A stretch of 64,000 bases of DNA from Akkermansia sp. (GCA_017546445.1 JAFYWX010000014.1:1-64000); one strand, 5' to 3'; positions 8,207 to 16,564 are shown, numbered from the stretch's first letter. Program-made: numbers and translations. Notes: generated by a model not told the origin, from the sequence alone.

Positions 8207-9790
8207 ATGGCAGACCGTACACAGACTGATCCCGTCCGCATGGAAAAAATCGTCAGCCTTTGCAAGCGCAGAGGGTTCATTTTTCAGGCCGCTGAAATCT
8301 ATGGCGGCTTGAACGGTTGCTGGGACTATGGTCCCCTGGGCGTTGAGCTCAAGCGCAATCTGAAGGATTACTGGTGGCGTGTCCACGTGCAGGAACGCCC
8401 CGATATCGTGGGTATGGATGGTTCCATCCTCACACACAACTCGGTGCTGGTGGCATCCGGTCACGTGGGTGGCTTCTGCGACCCGCTGTGTGACTGCCTG
8501 CTCACCAAGGAACGCCTGCGCGCCGACCAGATTCCCGCCCAGAGCGGTGTGGCCTACTGGTGGAAGGGCGCTGCCTGCAAGGATGGCTCCTGGAGCACGA
8601 AGAAGGAGTTCTCCATGCTGGTGGAAGGCACCGATGAGAAGAGCCTCAAACTTGCCCGCAAGGGTGCACTGCAGTACTACAGCCAGATTGCCGGCAAGGG
8701 TACTCAGCCTGCCGATCTGGAGCTCATCGAGGAAAGCACCGAGGAGGTGACCGACTCCGTGCGCTACAACCCCGCCAATGGCTCCCTGGTGACGGAGGCC
8801 CGCTCCTTCAACCTGATGTTCAAGACCACCATCGGCGCCACGTCCGATGAGAACGACCCCGCCAGCACCGGCTGGCTGCGTCCGGAGACGGCCCAGAGCA
8901 TCTTCTGCCAGTACAAGAACATCCTCGATTCTTCCCGCAACAAGATTCCCTTCGGTATCGCCCAGATTGGTAAGTCTTTCCGCAACGAAATCAACCCGCG
9001 CAACTTCACCTTCCGCTCCCGTGAGTTCGAGCAGATGGAGGTGGAATACTTCTGCAAGGGCGAGGACGGCTTCCGCCTGACCGACGAGTGGCTGGAGAAG
9101 AGCCTGCAGTTCTACGAGAACATCGGTATCTCCCGCGATAAGATTCACATCCTCGACGTGCCGGATGAGGAGCGCGCCTTCTACTCCAAGAAGACCTACG
9201 ACCTGGAGTACGAGTTCCCCTTCGGCGTGCAGGAGCTCATGGGCATCGCCTACCGCACCGATTATGACCTGGGCCGCCACCAGGAAGGCTCCGGCAAGCC
9301 CATGGAGTACTTCGACGAGGTGACCCGCGAGCGTTTCATCCCCCACGTGGTGGAGCCCTCCGCCGGTTGCGACCGCTCCGTGCTGGCCGTTATCTGCGAG
9401 GCCTTCGACGAGGAGGAACTGGGCAAGGACGGCAAGAGCGATATCCGCACCGTCATGCGCTTCCATCCCCGCATGGCCCCCATCAAGGCCGCTATCTTCC
9501 CGCTGCTCAAGAAGAACGCCGAGCAGGTGCGCATCGCCCGCGAAATCGAGGCCGAGCTGCGTCCCTTCATGAATGTGTTCTACGATGAGACCGGTGCTGT
9601 GGGCCGCCGCTACCGCCGTCAGGACGAAGTGGGTACACCCTTCTGTATCACGGTCGACTTCGAGACCCTGGGTGAGGAAGGTGACCCCGCCCTCAAGGAT
9701 ACGGTGACCATCCGCCACCGCGATTCCATGGAGCAGGAGCGCGTCGCCATCAAGGACCTGCTGCCCTGGCTCCTGAAGCGCATCCACTAA
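8207..9790 (+). CDS. glyS: Glycyl-tRNA synthetase (homodimeric type)
   Basis: A 527-residue class II synthetase charging tRNA-Gly, of the single-chain alpha2 type (as in eukaryotes and many bacteria), not the alpha/beta heterotetramer. Motifs include CKRRGFIFQAAEIYGGLNG near the N-terminus, WDYGPLGVELK, the motif 2 region GKSFRNEINPRNFTFRSREF, EQMEVEYF, and motif 3 with PHVVEPSAGCDRSVLAV. The C-terminal anticodon-binding domain starts near residue 425 (RMAPIKAAIFPLLKKNAEQV). I start at ATG 8207 (MADRTQTDPVRM), right after the promoter; an upstream in-frame ATG at 8147 lies before the -35 box. Confidence 0.97.
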   Translation: MADRTQTDPVRMEKIVSLCKRRGFIFQAAEIYGGLNGCWDYGPLGVELKRNLKDYWWRVHVQERPDIVGMDGSILTHNSVLVASGHVGGFCDPLCDCLLTKERLRADQIPAQSGVAYWWKGAACKDGSWSTKKEFSMLVEGTDEKSLKLARKGALQYYSQIAGKGTQPADLELIEESTEEVTDSVRYNPANGSLVTEARSFNLMFKTTIGATSDENDPASTGWLRPETAQSIFCQYKNILDSSRNKIPFGIAQIGKSFRNEINPRNFTFRSREFEQMEVEYFCKGEDGFRLTDEWLEKSLQFYENIGISRDKIHILDVPDEERAFYSKKTYDLEYEFPFGVQELMGIAYRTDYDLGRHQEGSGKPMEYFDEVTRERFIPHVVEPSAGCDRSVLAVICEAFDEEELGKDGKSDIRTVMRFHPRMAPIKAAIFPLLKKNAEQVRIAREIEAELRPFMNVFYDETGAVGRRYRRQDEVGTPFCITVDFETLGEEGDPALKDTVTIRHRDSMEQERVAIKDLLPWLLKRIH

Positions 9791-9803
9791 TCGCTTTCAA
9801 CCT

Positions 9804-9850
9804 GCGCCACCCCCGTGGATTTCCCCTGCGGGGGTGGCGCTCTCTTTTTT
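9804..9850 (+). terminator. glyS terminator
   Basis: The arms GCGCCACCCCCG and CGGGGGTGGCGC (9804-9840) form a 12-bp stem followed by TCTCTTTTTT. It lies 14 bp after the glyS stop and 21 bp before the first gene of the PH-like array. Confidence 0.9.
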
Positions 9851-9870
9851 ACTACCCCCTCTTACCCCCT

Positions 9871-10410
9871 ATGAACCTTTGCGATACCAATCTTTCCCCT
9901 GCCTGCCAGCAGAAACTGCGTGACAGGTTGTTCGATGATGAAAAACTGCTCTGGGTGGGGCAACCTGTGCCGGACCCCTGGGCTTCGCCTGCTGGCTTCT
10001 TCTGTGTTTTGGGCTCTTGGTTGACCATGGGACTGCTGGTTGAGGTATGCCGCGATGGTAATCTTGCCTTTCTGGCGGTGATGCTTCCCTGCATTGCCCT
10101 GATGTGTGCGCCCTTGATTTCCAAGTGGATGCAGCAACAGGCTGTGTATGCCATCACCAGCAGGGGCGCCCGGGTTCTGCGTTGTAGCGCCATGGGTAAA
10201 GTTTCACTGCTTTATGAGCCGAAACCGGGAATGGTGAAAGCCCGCCAGGCGCTTCGCGGAGGGCTGGTGAATCTGGTGATGGGCAATTGTCCCTATACCC
10301 ATAACAAAAACGGCGCTCCAGCCCCCGAGGGCTTTCTGCGCCTGACGGCAGCCGATGCCGAAAGAATCTTACCCCTTATCCGCCAACTTGAATCTTCCAC
10401 AACCCCATAA
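9871..10410 (+). CDS. PH-like membrane protein, array member 1
   Basis: The 179-residue first member of an eight-gene tandem family. The shared module is: an N-terminal amphipathic segment ending in a WVGQPVP motif (about 28-34), a hydrophobic pair of helices (about 45-65 and 70-90), a YAITSRG motif marking the start of a PH-like beta domain (about 99-105), and a C-terminal GFLRLTAADAERI segment. The W-G-P / Y-x-I-T-x-R pattern resembles bacterial PH domains of the bPH_2 (DUF304) type; that is inference from motif layout. It starts 21 bp after the glyS terminator with no clear promoter. Function unknown. Confidence 0.75.
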   Translation: MNLCDTNLSPACQQKLRDRLFDDEKLLWVGQPVPDPWASPAGFFCVLGSWLTMGLLVEVCRDGNLAFLAVMLPCIALMCAPLISKWMQQQAVYAITSRGARVLRCSAMGKVSLLYEPKPGMVKARQALRGGLVNLVMGNCPYTHNKNGAPAPEGFLRLTAADAERILPLIRQLESSTTP

Positions 10411-10415
10411 CCGTT

Positions 10416-10970
10416 ATGAAATTATCTGATACTGAGCTGACAATGGCCGAGCGCCAGCTGATTGAGAATTCCCTGCTTCGTGGCGAAGAACTGCTGTGGG
10501 TGGGTAAGCCTGTGCCGCGTATGTGGTCTCCCTTGACCATTATTATGATGGTAATGGGCGTTTTCTTCCTGTGTATAGACAGCGTAGTCACCCTGGGCGT
10601 CATGGAAATGGGGGGCATCGAGTTGCTCTTTTCGCTTCCTTTCATGATTGCAGGGGCTCTTATGATTGCCTCTCCGTGGATTGGCATGAGCTGGCAGAAG
10701 CACCATGTGTATGCCCTGACCACCCGCCGTTCTCTGGTGTTCTGCTATATGTTCTGGAAGCATCATCAGATGTCCTTCCCCGTGGATAAGGTGATGCTGA
10801 TTGACCGCAAGGTACCCGCCGCCGGGCTGGTGAGCCTGGTACTGGGCAAGAGTTCTATCTCCAGCACCAACAATGTGCCCGACCCCGAGGGATTCCTCAA
10901 TATCACCGAAGATGCGGCAGCCGTGGTGGAACCGCTTATCATGCAGCTTGAAGAATCCTATACCAGGTAA
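10416..10970 (+). CDS. PH-like membrane protein, array member 2
   Basis: The 184-residue array member with LLWVGKPVPRMW, two hydrophobic stretches (about 40-65 and 68-90), YALTTRRSLVFCYMF and a closing DPEGFLNITEDAAAVVEPLI helix. Its N-terminus MKLSDTEL is almost the same as that of member 3 (MKLADTEL), pointing to a recent duplication of these two. It starts 5 bp after member 1. The beta domain is more divergent than in members 3-7 and lacks their KDGSGDL motif. Confidence 0.75.
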   Translation: MKLSDTELTMAERQLIENSLLRGEELLWVGKPVPRMWSPLTIIMMVMGVFFLCIDSVVTLGVMEMGGIELLFSLPFMIAGALMIASPWIGMSWQKHHVYALTTRRSLVFCYMFWKHHQMSFPVDKVMLIDRKVPAAGLVSLVLGKSSISSTNNVPDPEGFLNITEDAAAVVEPLIMQLEESYTR

Positions 10971-10975
10971 TTGCC

Positions 10976-11524
10976 ATGAAACTTGCTGATACGGAATTAA
11001 GTTACGTGGATCGCCAGATGGTGGAAGCCAACCTGATGCAGAAGGAGGAGGTGCTCTGGGTGGGTAAGCCCATTCCCCGCCTGTTCAGCGCAGGTTCTCT
11101 GGGTTCGTTCATCTTTTCCCTGCCGTGGCTGGCCTTTATTTCGTTCTGGACCTATATGGCAGCGCAGGCCAGCCTGGCATTCGCGGCTTTTTCCCTTCCG
11201 TTCTGGTGCATCGGCATTGGCCTGTTCTCCTCTCCCTGGTGGGGTCTGCGTAAACAGAAGCGTACGGTACAGGTCATCACGAATCGCCGTGCCATGGAAT
11301 TGTACCCTGGCATCTTTGGCTCATTCAAATCGCATGTGTGGCCGCTGGAGCCCGGCATGGTGAAATCCTGCACTGTGCGTAAGGATGGCAGCGGTGACCT
11401 GATTATGGGCTATGAGGAACGCCATGGCAAGCATGGCTCCCGTATGGTGGCGCAGGGTTTCATGAATGTGCCCGAGGTGCGCCGCGTGGAGCAGTTCCTC
11501 TATGAGCTGACCGAGGAGCAATAA
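10976..11524 (+). CDS. PH-like membrane protein, array member 3
   Basis: The 182-residue member that shows the family pattern most clearly: VLWVGKPIPRLF, a helix pair (about 42-62 and 64-85), VQVITNRRAMELYPG, WPLEPGMVKSC, KDGSGDLIMGY and GFMNVPEVRRVEQFL. The last motif is typical of PH-like domains closed by a C-terminal helix. It begins 5 bp after member 2, and its stop codon overlaps the ATG of member 4 by one base (TAATG), implying translational coupling. Confidence 0.78.
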   Translation: MKLADTELSYVDRQMVEANLMQKEEVLWVGKPIPRLFSAGSLGSFIFSLPWLAFISFWTYMAAQASLAFAAFSLPFWCIGIGLFSSPWWGLRKQKRTVQVITNRRAMELYPGIFGSFKSHVWPLEPGMVKSCTVRKDGSGDLIMGYEERHGKHGSRMVAQGFMNVPEVRRVEQFLYELTEEQ

Positions 11525-12102
11525 TGCCGGCTGACCACAGAGATTTCGGCTTGTCGCCCAGGCAGGTCGCCTTGGTGCAGAACGCCCTGCGCCCCGGTGA
11601 GCAGGTCCGCTGGGTGGGGCAGCCCCTGGCTTTCCGGAGCATCGACTGGGGAAATTGTATCGGCGCGTGGCTTTTCTCGGGAGTGTTAGGCAGTCTGGGC
11701 GGGTTTGTCTTTTATCATCTGGTGACCGGGGAACCGGAGGGCGGGGGCTTTGTGCTTCTGTTTGCCTATGGTTTATCCCTCATCTTCGTGTTGCTTTCCG
11801 TGGCAGCCGTGCTGACTCCGTTTGTGCGCTTGTGGCTCTTGCATAATACCTTCTATATTATCACGAATTGCCGTGCCCTGATTGTCGGCTCCGGGGCAGA
11901 TTCGTGGCCTCTGAGCCGCAGGATGGTGGCCAGTAATTTTCAGCGGAAGGATGGCAGCGGAAATCTGGTTTTTGCCTCACGCTGGGAGGATGGCCCCAAG
12001 GGGATGGGGCGCACTGTTGAGCACGGTTTCATGAATCTTCGCGATGTGCGCCTGGTAGAGGAAATCCTGGAAAAGACTACCGCAGAAAGGGTGAAAGCAT
12101 GA
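11524..12102 (+). CDS. PH-like membrane protein, array member 4
   Basis: A 192-residue member with RDFGLSPRQVALVQNAL at the start, VRWVGQPLAF, a longer hydrophobic region (about 45-105), FYIITNCRALIVGSG, WPLSRRMV, KDGSGNLVF and GFMNLRDVRLVEEILEKT. The N-terminus and C-terminal helix are nearly the same as in member 5 (RDFGLNPR..., RDVRLVEEILEKT), so 4 and 5 form a duplicated pair. It overlaps member 5 by 4 bp (ATGA). Confidence 0.76.
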   Translation: MPADHRDFGLSPRQVALVQNALRPGEQVRWVGQPLAFRSIDWGNCIGAWLFSGVLGSLGGFVFYHLVTGEPEGGGFVLLFAYGLSLIFVLLSVAAVLTPFVRLWLLHNTFYIITNCRALIVGSGADSWPLSRRMVASNFQRKDGSGNLVFASRWEDGPKGMGRTVEHGFMNLRDVRLVEEILEKTTAERVKA

Positions 12103-12662
12103 AATCCCCCGACCTCAGAGATTTCGGGCTGAACCCCAGGCTGTGTGCCAGGGTGCAGGCCGTCCTGCAGCCCGGTGAGCTGGTGCGCTGGGTAGGGCAG
12201 CCTGTTGTCCGGCACTTTGAGCCAGACGGGGGGAACCGCGTGTTCGGGGTGCTCTTTTTCTCGCTATTCGGATTCGTCGGGGCAGGGATGCTGTATTTCC
12301 TCTGTCAGGATAGAGTGAACACGGACTCAATGATGGGCGAGATTCTCAGCTGGGTAATGGCCATTGTGTTTTTCATGGTGCCCATCGTTGCGTGTATCAT
12401 CGCTCCACGGATGCATGCCGCCAGACTTCGGAGTACGGTCTATGTGATTACCAATCGTCGGGCGATTGTATGCGGCTGGGAGGTGAAATCCTGGCCGCTG
12501 GAGCCGGATATGGTGTTCAGTAATGACCAGGCAAGGGACGGCTGCGGAAACCTGGTCTTTGGCCTGAGGGAGGATGAAAGTGTCGGTTTTATGGATATCC
12601 GCGATGTGCGGCTGGTGGAGGAAATTCTGGAAAAGACCATAGCTGAACGCGAAAACTCATGA
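12099..12662 (+). CDS. PH-like membrane protein, array member 5
   Basis: The 187-residue close paralogue of member 4: LRDFGLNPRLCARVQAVL, VRWVGQPVV, two hydrophobic blocks (about 48-70 and 82-105), VYVITNRRAIVCG, SWPLEPDMVFSN, CGNLVFG and GFMDIRDVRLVEEILEKT. It starts inside the stop region of member 4 and overlaps member 6 by 4 bp. Confidence 0.77.
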   Translation: MKSPDLRDFGLNPRLCARVQAVLQPGELVRWVGQPVVRHFEPDGGNRVFGVLFFSLFGFVGAGMLYFLCQDRVNTDSMMGEILSWVMAIVFFMVPIVACIIAPRMHAARLRSTVYVITNRRAIVCGWEVKSWPLEPDMVFSNDQARDGCGNLVFGLREDESVGFMDIRDVRLVEEILEKTIAERENS

Positions 12663-13210
12663 TGACTCTGCCGGAACAGCAATATCTGCAACAGGTGCTC
12701 CGCAGCGGCGAGGAAATCCGCTGGCAGGGTCGCCCTGTGCCGGAGTTGTTCACCGTGGATACGGTCATGTCGATGCTGGGTGGTGTGCTGGCTCTGGCTA
12801 TCTGCGCGGGCTGGGTATGGCTGGCGCAGGATTTCGGCTGGGGCTTCGGAATGTGCTCGCTGCCTGCCTGGTGGGGGACGTGCTTGTTGTTGTCGGCTCC
12901 CTGGCGACACCGCCGCAGACTTCGCCGTACGCTGCTGTTGGTTACGACCGGGCGAGTGATGCAGCTTTATCCCGGTTTTCTTGGCCGCGTGAAGAAAATG
13001 GATGGCTGGAAGCTGCGTCCCGGTTTGCTGCAGCGCTACACGGTGCAGGAGGACGGCAGCGGGGATTTGATTTTTGGCTACAATATGCAGGTGCGCGGCA
13101 CCCACCAGACCGGCCGCTCTGTGCCTTTCGGGCTGCAGGCCGTGCCGGAGGTGGAGCATGTAGCCACGTTGATTCAGGAACTTTGCAAGAATGATGATGA
13201 CGCCCGATGA
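12659..13210 (+). CDS. PH-like membrane protein, array member 6
   Basis: The 183-residue member with a shortened N-terminus: IRWQGRPVPELF, helices at about 38-58 and 62-80, a basic strip RHRRRLRRTLLLVTTGRVM replacing the usual Y-x-I-T-N-R-R, WKLRPGLLQ, EDGSGDLIFGY and a C-terminal EVEHVATLIQEL helix. It has two consecutive ATG codons (12659 and 12662); either is possible. Its last 20 bp overlap the start of member 7. Confidence 0.75.
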   Translation: MMTLPEQQYLQQVLRSGEEIRWQGRPVPELFTVDTVMSMLGGVLALAICAGWVWLAQDFGWGFGMCSLPAWWGTCLLLSAPWRHRRRLRRTLLLVTTGRVMQLYPGFLGRVKKMDGWKLRPGLLQRYTVQEDGSGDLIFGYNMQVRGTHQTGRSVPFGLQAVPEVEHVATLIQELCKNDDDAR

Positions 13211-13634
13211 ACAGACCCGCCTGCAGGCAGAACTGCTGCCAGGCGAAACGCTGCTGTGGCATGGTCGCCCGCAGCAGCCGGTGGTGAACAGTGCTACGCT
13301 ACCGCTTTTTCTGCTGGCGCTGCTTTGTCCGCTGCTGTTGATTATTCCGCTCATGCAGCAGCGGCAGCTGCGCCGCACGCTGTATGTGCTCACTGACCGC
13401 CGGCTGCTGGTATACCGCGCCAACTGGTGGCGCGGGGTGCAGCGCCACGCCTGGCCGCTGGAGCCGGGTATCATCACCGCCCGTGTGCAGCGTCCCGGGG
13501 GCAGGGGGGACCTGGTTATGGAATATACCTACGGCCGCCGCATTTCCCCCGATAAAGGCTTTCTCAACGTGCCCGATGCCCTACGCGTGGCCCGTTTGAT
13601 TGATGAGGCTGAGAAGAAGCTCAACTGCCCCTGA
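13191..13634 (+). CDS. PH-like membrane protein, array member 7 (short)
   Basis: At 147 residues this is the smallest member. It keeps LLWHGRPQQP, a single hydrophobic block of about 25 residues (about 33-56) in place of the usual pair, LYVLTDRRLLVYRANWW, WPLEPGIITA, GRGDLVMEY and KGFLNVPDALRVARLIDEA. The region lost is the first helix and loop; the PH-like part is complete. It starts with three ATG codons in a row (13191-13199), so the exact start is uncertain. Confidence 0.76.
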   Translation: MMMTPDEQTRLQAELLPGETLLWHGRPQQPVVNSATLPLFLLALLCPLLLIIPLMQQRQLRRTLYVLTDRRLLVYRANWWRGVQRHAWPLEPGIITARVQRPGGRGDLVMEYTYGRRISPDKGFLNVPDALRVARLIDEAEKKLNCP

Positions 13635-13638
13635 TGAT

Positions 13639-14721
13639 ATGATGAAGTTTGATGATTTACCCGTCCATGTGCGGCAGGAGGTGGAAAATGCCCTGCTGCC
13701 CGGCGAGGACGTGCGCTATGTCAGCCGCCCGAAGACTTGTTTTGCGGAGGTGCTGCTGCGTGGTGAATGGGCACTTTTTGCCTTCAGCCTGTTCTGGAAT
13801 CTTTTTGTTCTGATTTTTGTGGCTTTTGCCGTGTGGCAGGTGCTGGTGGGGACGAAACCGCTTATTTTCCTGATATCGGTATATGCTGGCTTGCTGATAT
13901 TTGCGCTTGCCGGGTGGTTGCTTGTGCGCCTGTCAACAGGCGATGTCCGGTATCTGAGGGCGGCATGGTATCTGGTGACCACGCGGCGCGTGATGATTCT
14001 GCGTCCGGGGAATATGCTCATATCCCGCCCGCTTTCTGCAGAGCTGATTTCGCATGTGGAGGTGCGACCGGATGGTTCGGGGTTTCTTTATTTCGGCTCC
14101 GGAAAGAAAAAGGACGAATTGCTGGTAGACGAGAGCTTTGCTTTTATTCCGGAGGTGCGCCGAGTGGAAGCACTTATCAACGAACTTGCCGCCCAGGTGC
14201 CGCCTATGCCGGAGGAGAAATGGCCCGCCCCGGATTGGGGTATACTGGAACCTGCCTGTCTTAGTCGTCTGCAGGAAGAACTGGAGCCTGGTGAGCAGGT
14301 GCAATGGATAGGATGCAGTATGCCTGTCAGGCAGACGCTGTCGCCTCTGACACGTTGTCGGTATGGGGCCTGGACACTGGTTAATCTTCTTGGCGTTGTC
14401 TGTGCCGTTCATTCGGCTGCGGAAAAACTGGGAATTCTGGTTCTGGGGGCTCTGTATCTGGTGATTGCTGCCTGTTTCCTGCTGCTGCTTTTTGCTTCCG
14501 AACGCTCAGTCTACGCTATTACCAATAAACGGGTATGCGACATCAGCCCAAAAAAGGTGCGCTCCTTCCTCCGCAGGGTGACCGCCATTGAGCACCATCC
14601 TTGCGGTGCAGTCAGCATCAGCCTTAAGACCCGCGGCGAGATGCCGGAGGATATGGAACGCCTTTCCAGTACGCTTCCTGCGGTTATTCTGCTTAGTAAT
14701 CAATTCCCGGAGGAAAAATAG
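13639..14721 (+). CDS. PH-like membrane protein, array member 8 (two-module fusion)
   Basis: The 360-residue protein contains the module twice in one reading frame. Copy A (about 1-200) has a degenerate W-G-P motif (VRYVSRPK), a long hydrophobic region, WYLVTTRRVMILRPG, PDGSGFLYFGS and IPEVRRVEALINEL. Copy B (about 215-360) has VQWIGCSMP, a hydrophobic pair and VYAITNKRVCDI, but its C-terminal part lacks the GDL and GF-N-V motifs. No stop or shift separates them, so this is a natural fusion and the array totals nine modules. It is convergent with the next gene, with one base between the stop codons. Confidence 0.75.
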   Translation: MMKFDDLPVHVRQEVENALLPGEDVRYVSRPKTCFAEVLLRGEWALFAFSLFWNLFVLIFVAFAVWQVLVGTKPLIFLISVYAGLLIFALAGWLLVRLSTGDVRYLRAAWYLVTTRRVMILRPGNMLISRPLSAELISHVEVRPDGSGFLYFGSGKKKDELLVDESFAFIPEVRRVEALINELAAQVPPMPEEKWPAPDWGILEPACLSRLQEELEPGEQVQWIGCSMPVRQTLSPLTRCRYGAWTLVNLLGVVCAVHSAAEKLGILVLGALYLVIAACFLLLLFASERSVYAITNKRVCDISPKKVRSFLRRVTAIEHHPCGAVSISLKTRGEMPEDMERLSSTLPAVILLSNQFPEEK

Positions 14722-14722
14722 A

Positions 14723-15244
14723 TTAGCTTGCGAGCTGCTGGTGGGTGCGGATGAAGGCGTTGAGCTCGTCGAGCATGCGCTGCTGGGTGGGGCAGCTGCG
14801 CTGGCGGTCTCCCAGGAGCTTGCTGCATGATTCTACCCCGGCAAATTCGTAGGTGGTGAGGCCGAGGCGGCGCAGTTGTTCCAGGTGCTGCTCCAGTTCA
14901 TTGAAGAAGAAAAGGGGAAGGGGGCTTTTCTCTGCCATTTCCTGCAGATTGATGACCACAGGCGGGGTCTGCGGGTGCAGGTGCTCGGCAATGCGCGGCA
15001 GACCGGCCTGGCAGAGCATGTTCTTGATGCGCTGGAACAGGTATTCCAGCGGCACGGCATGCAGCGGGCATTTTTCCTCCAGATACAGCAGGATGGCCTT
15101 GGCTATTTCCTCGCGGAAGGGCAGGCGCACCCCGGCGGCATCGGCTGCCTGTTGCAGCACGGTCTCCAGCCATTCCCGGTCGTAATCGGAAATGACGCAG
15201 TGGCCAGTCTGCAGCAGCGGACGCTTGTTCTTGAAGGCTATCAT
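14723..15244 (-). CDS. Protein of unknown function, downstream of nrdR
   Basis: A 173-residue soluble, mainly helical protein that I do not recognise. Features are REEIAKAILLYLEEKCPLH near residues 40-58, a QEMAEKSPLPLFFFNELEQH segment and a C-terminal DELNAFIRTHQQLAS helix. It starts 4 bp after the nrdR stop, so the two genes are co-transcribed and probably translationally linked. I chose ATG 15244 (MIAFKNKRPLL); extending further would run inside nrdR. No catalytic motif was seen. Confidence 0.7.
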   Translation of the reverse strand: MIAFKNKRPLLQTGHCVISDYDREWLETVLQQAADAAGVRLPFREEIAKAILLYLEEKCPLHAVPLEYLFQRIKNMLCQAGLPRIAEHLHPQTPPVVINLQEMAEKSPLPLFFFNELEQHLEQLRRLGLTTYEFAGVESCSKLLGDRQRSCPTQQRMLDELNAFIRTHQQLAS

Positions 15245-15248
15245 GTTC

Positions 15249-15740
15249 TTATTCCAGGGGAAGTTTGCGCTGCAGCGGGTCCTGCACGGTCTTGATTTCC
15301 ATGCGGCGCACCAGTTCAATGAATTCATCCACCGTGCGGAACTGGCGGTACACGGATACATAGCGGATGTAGGCCACCGGGTCGATGGTCTGCAGCTTCT
15401 CAATCACCTTCATGCCGATGACGGAGGAGGGCACCTCGCGCTGGTGGTCGCGGTGCAGGTCGGCCACAATCTCATCCACGGCTATGTCCAGCTGGTCCAT
15501 GCTCACCGGGCGTTTCTCGCAGGCTTTCACCATGCCGCGCAGAATCTTTTCGCGGTTCAGGGCCTCGTGCAGGTTGTCGCGCTTCACGACGCGAAGCTCC
15601 GTACGCTCAATCTGTTCGTACGTGGTGTAGCGGTAGCTGCAGCGCAGACATTCACGACGCCGACGTATGCACGTGCCGTCCTTCGACATGCGCGAGTCGA
15701 TTACTTTATCATCCATGTATCCGCACTGTATGCATCGCAT
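15249..15740 (-). CDS. nrdR: Ribonucleotide reductase repressor NrdR
   Basis: A 163-residue repressor that senses ATP/dATP and controls ribonucleotide reductase genes. The N-terminal zinc ribbon shows MRCIQCGYMDDKVIDSR with C3/C6 and a second pair in CLRCSYRYTTYEQIE. The ATP-cone domain (about 45-135) has VVKRDNLHEALNREKILRG, AVDEIVADLH and VAYIRYVSVYRQF. Start is ATG 15740, seven bases after a -10 box. No ribonucleotide reductase gene or clear NrdR box pair lies in the window, so its targets are elsewhere. Confidence 0.96.
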   Translation of the reverse strand: MRCIQCGYMDDKVIDSRMSKDGTCIRRRRECLRCSYRYTTYEQIERTELRVVKRDNLHEALNREKILRGMVKACEKRPVSMDQLDIAVDEIVADLHRDHQREVPSSVIGMKVIEKLQTIDPVAYIRYVSVYRQFRTVDEFIELVRRMEIKTVQDPLQRKLPLE

Positions 15741-15747
15741 GCCCCCT

Positions 15748-15775
15748 ACATTATCACAATTTCTTGTACCGTCAA
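15748..15775 (-). promoter_or_regulatory. nrdR promoter, probably leaderless
   Basis: Minus-strand TTGACG, 16-bp spacer, TAATGT, then AGGGGGC (7 bases) and the ATG. Confidence 0.5.
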
Positions 15776-15901
15776 GCGGGAAATGGTGCCAGATATGGAA
15801 TATCAAGCCCTTAGCGCGCGGGTGAATTCTTCGCTTTTCCGTAGCATTTGTCCGCGATGACAAAAAGTGAAAATAAAATTAGAAAAGTTCTAAATTAACT
15901 A

Positions 15902-15930
15902 TTGACATACCAAAATGGTAGTGTTATATT
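15902..15930 (+). promoter_or_regulatory. Rubrerythrin promoter with palindromic spacer
   Basis: Perfect -35 TTGACA (15902-15907), 17-bp spacer and TATATT (15925-15930). The spacer starts with the palindrome TACCAAAATGGTA (15908-15920), a good position for a repressor operator. The 5' leader is about 60 nt, unlike the very short leaders of most genes here. Confidence 0.75.
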
Positions 15931-15998
15931 GAGCGCGTTCCCGGGCTAACGGGTAAACCATACACGACACAACAACACAACACGAAAGAAACACGACT

Positions 15999-16547
15999 AT
16001 GAAGAAGTACCAGTGCACCATCTGTGGCGAAGTAATCGAGAGCGAAACCATGCCGGAAGTATGCCCCGTGTGCGGGGTGGATACCTTCATCGAGCTGGAC
16101 GAGGCCGCCGAGAAGGTATATGCCGATGAACACCGCGTAGGTGTAGCCAAGGGGCTGGACGAGGTGGTGGTGCAGGGCTTGCGCGACCATTTCACCGGCG
16201 AATGCTGCGAGGTGGGTATGTATCTGGCCATGAGCCGCCAGGCCGAGCGCGAGGGCTACCCCGAGGTGGCCGAGGCTTTCCGCCGCTATGCGTTCGAGGA
16301 AGCCGAGCACGCCGCCAAGTTTGCCGAATTGCTGGGTGAGGTGCTGACCGATAGCACGGAGAAGAACGTCTCCATGCGTGCCGATGCCGAGTTCGGCGCC
16401 TGCAACAGCAAGCTGGCCATTGCCAAGCGCGCCAAGGAGCTGGGCTACGACGCCATTCACGACACCGTGCACGAGATGTGCAAGGATGAGGCCCGCCACG
16501 GCAAGGGCTTCGATGGCCTCCTGAAGCGCTATTTCGGCAAGGCATAA
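15999..16547 (+). CDS. Reverse rubrerythrin (peroxide-reducing)
   Basis: A 182-residue protein with an N-terminal rubredoxin-like iron site ([10 protein letters not shown] and CPVCGVDTF, residues 6-26) followed by a ferritin-like di-iron domain. This order is reversed relative to classic rubrerythrin and matches the reverse rubrerythrin/NADH peroxidase group of anaerobes, which reduce hydrogen peroxide and help oxygen tolerance. Di-iron ligands are visible in [22 protein letters not shown] and [11 protein letters not shown]. It is a single-gene unit with a strong promoter carrying a possible operator, consistent with induction by oxidative stress. Confidence 0.92.
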   Translation: MKKYQCTICGEVIESETMPEVCPVCGVDTFIELDEAAEKVYADEHRVGVAKGLDEVVVQGLRDHFTGECCEVGMYLAMSRQAEREGYPEVAEAFRRYAFEEAEHAAKFAELLGEVLTDSTEKNVSMRADAEFGACNSKLAIAKRAKELGYDAIHDTVHEMCKDEARHGKGFDGLLKRYFGKA

Positions 16548-16564
16548 ACGAGATTTCCATAACA

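Noticed and set aside
8024-9787. Long 587-codon open frame opposite glyS
   Set aside because: It is the mirror of glyS, caused by strong third-position G/C bias; the sequence is low in structure-forming motifs and the glyS protein is complete and conserved on the other strand.
13639-14721. Array member 8 as a frameshifted or mis-joined pair of genes
   Set aside because: Both modules are in a single open frame with a linker and no internal stop, so a natural fusion is the simpler reading.
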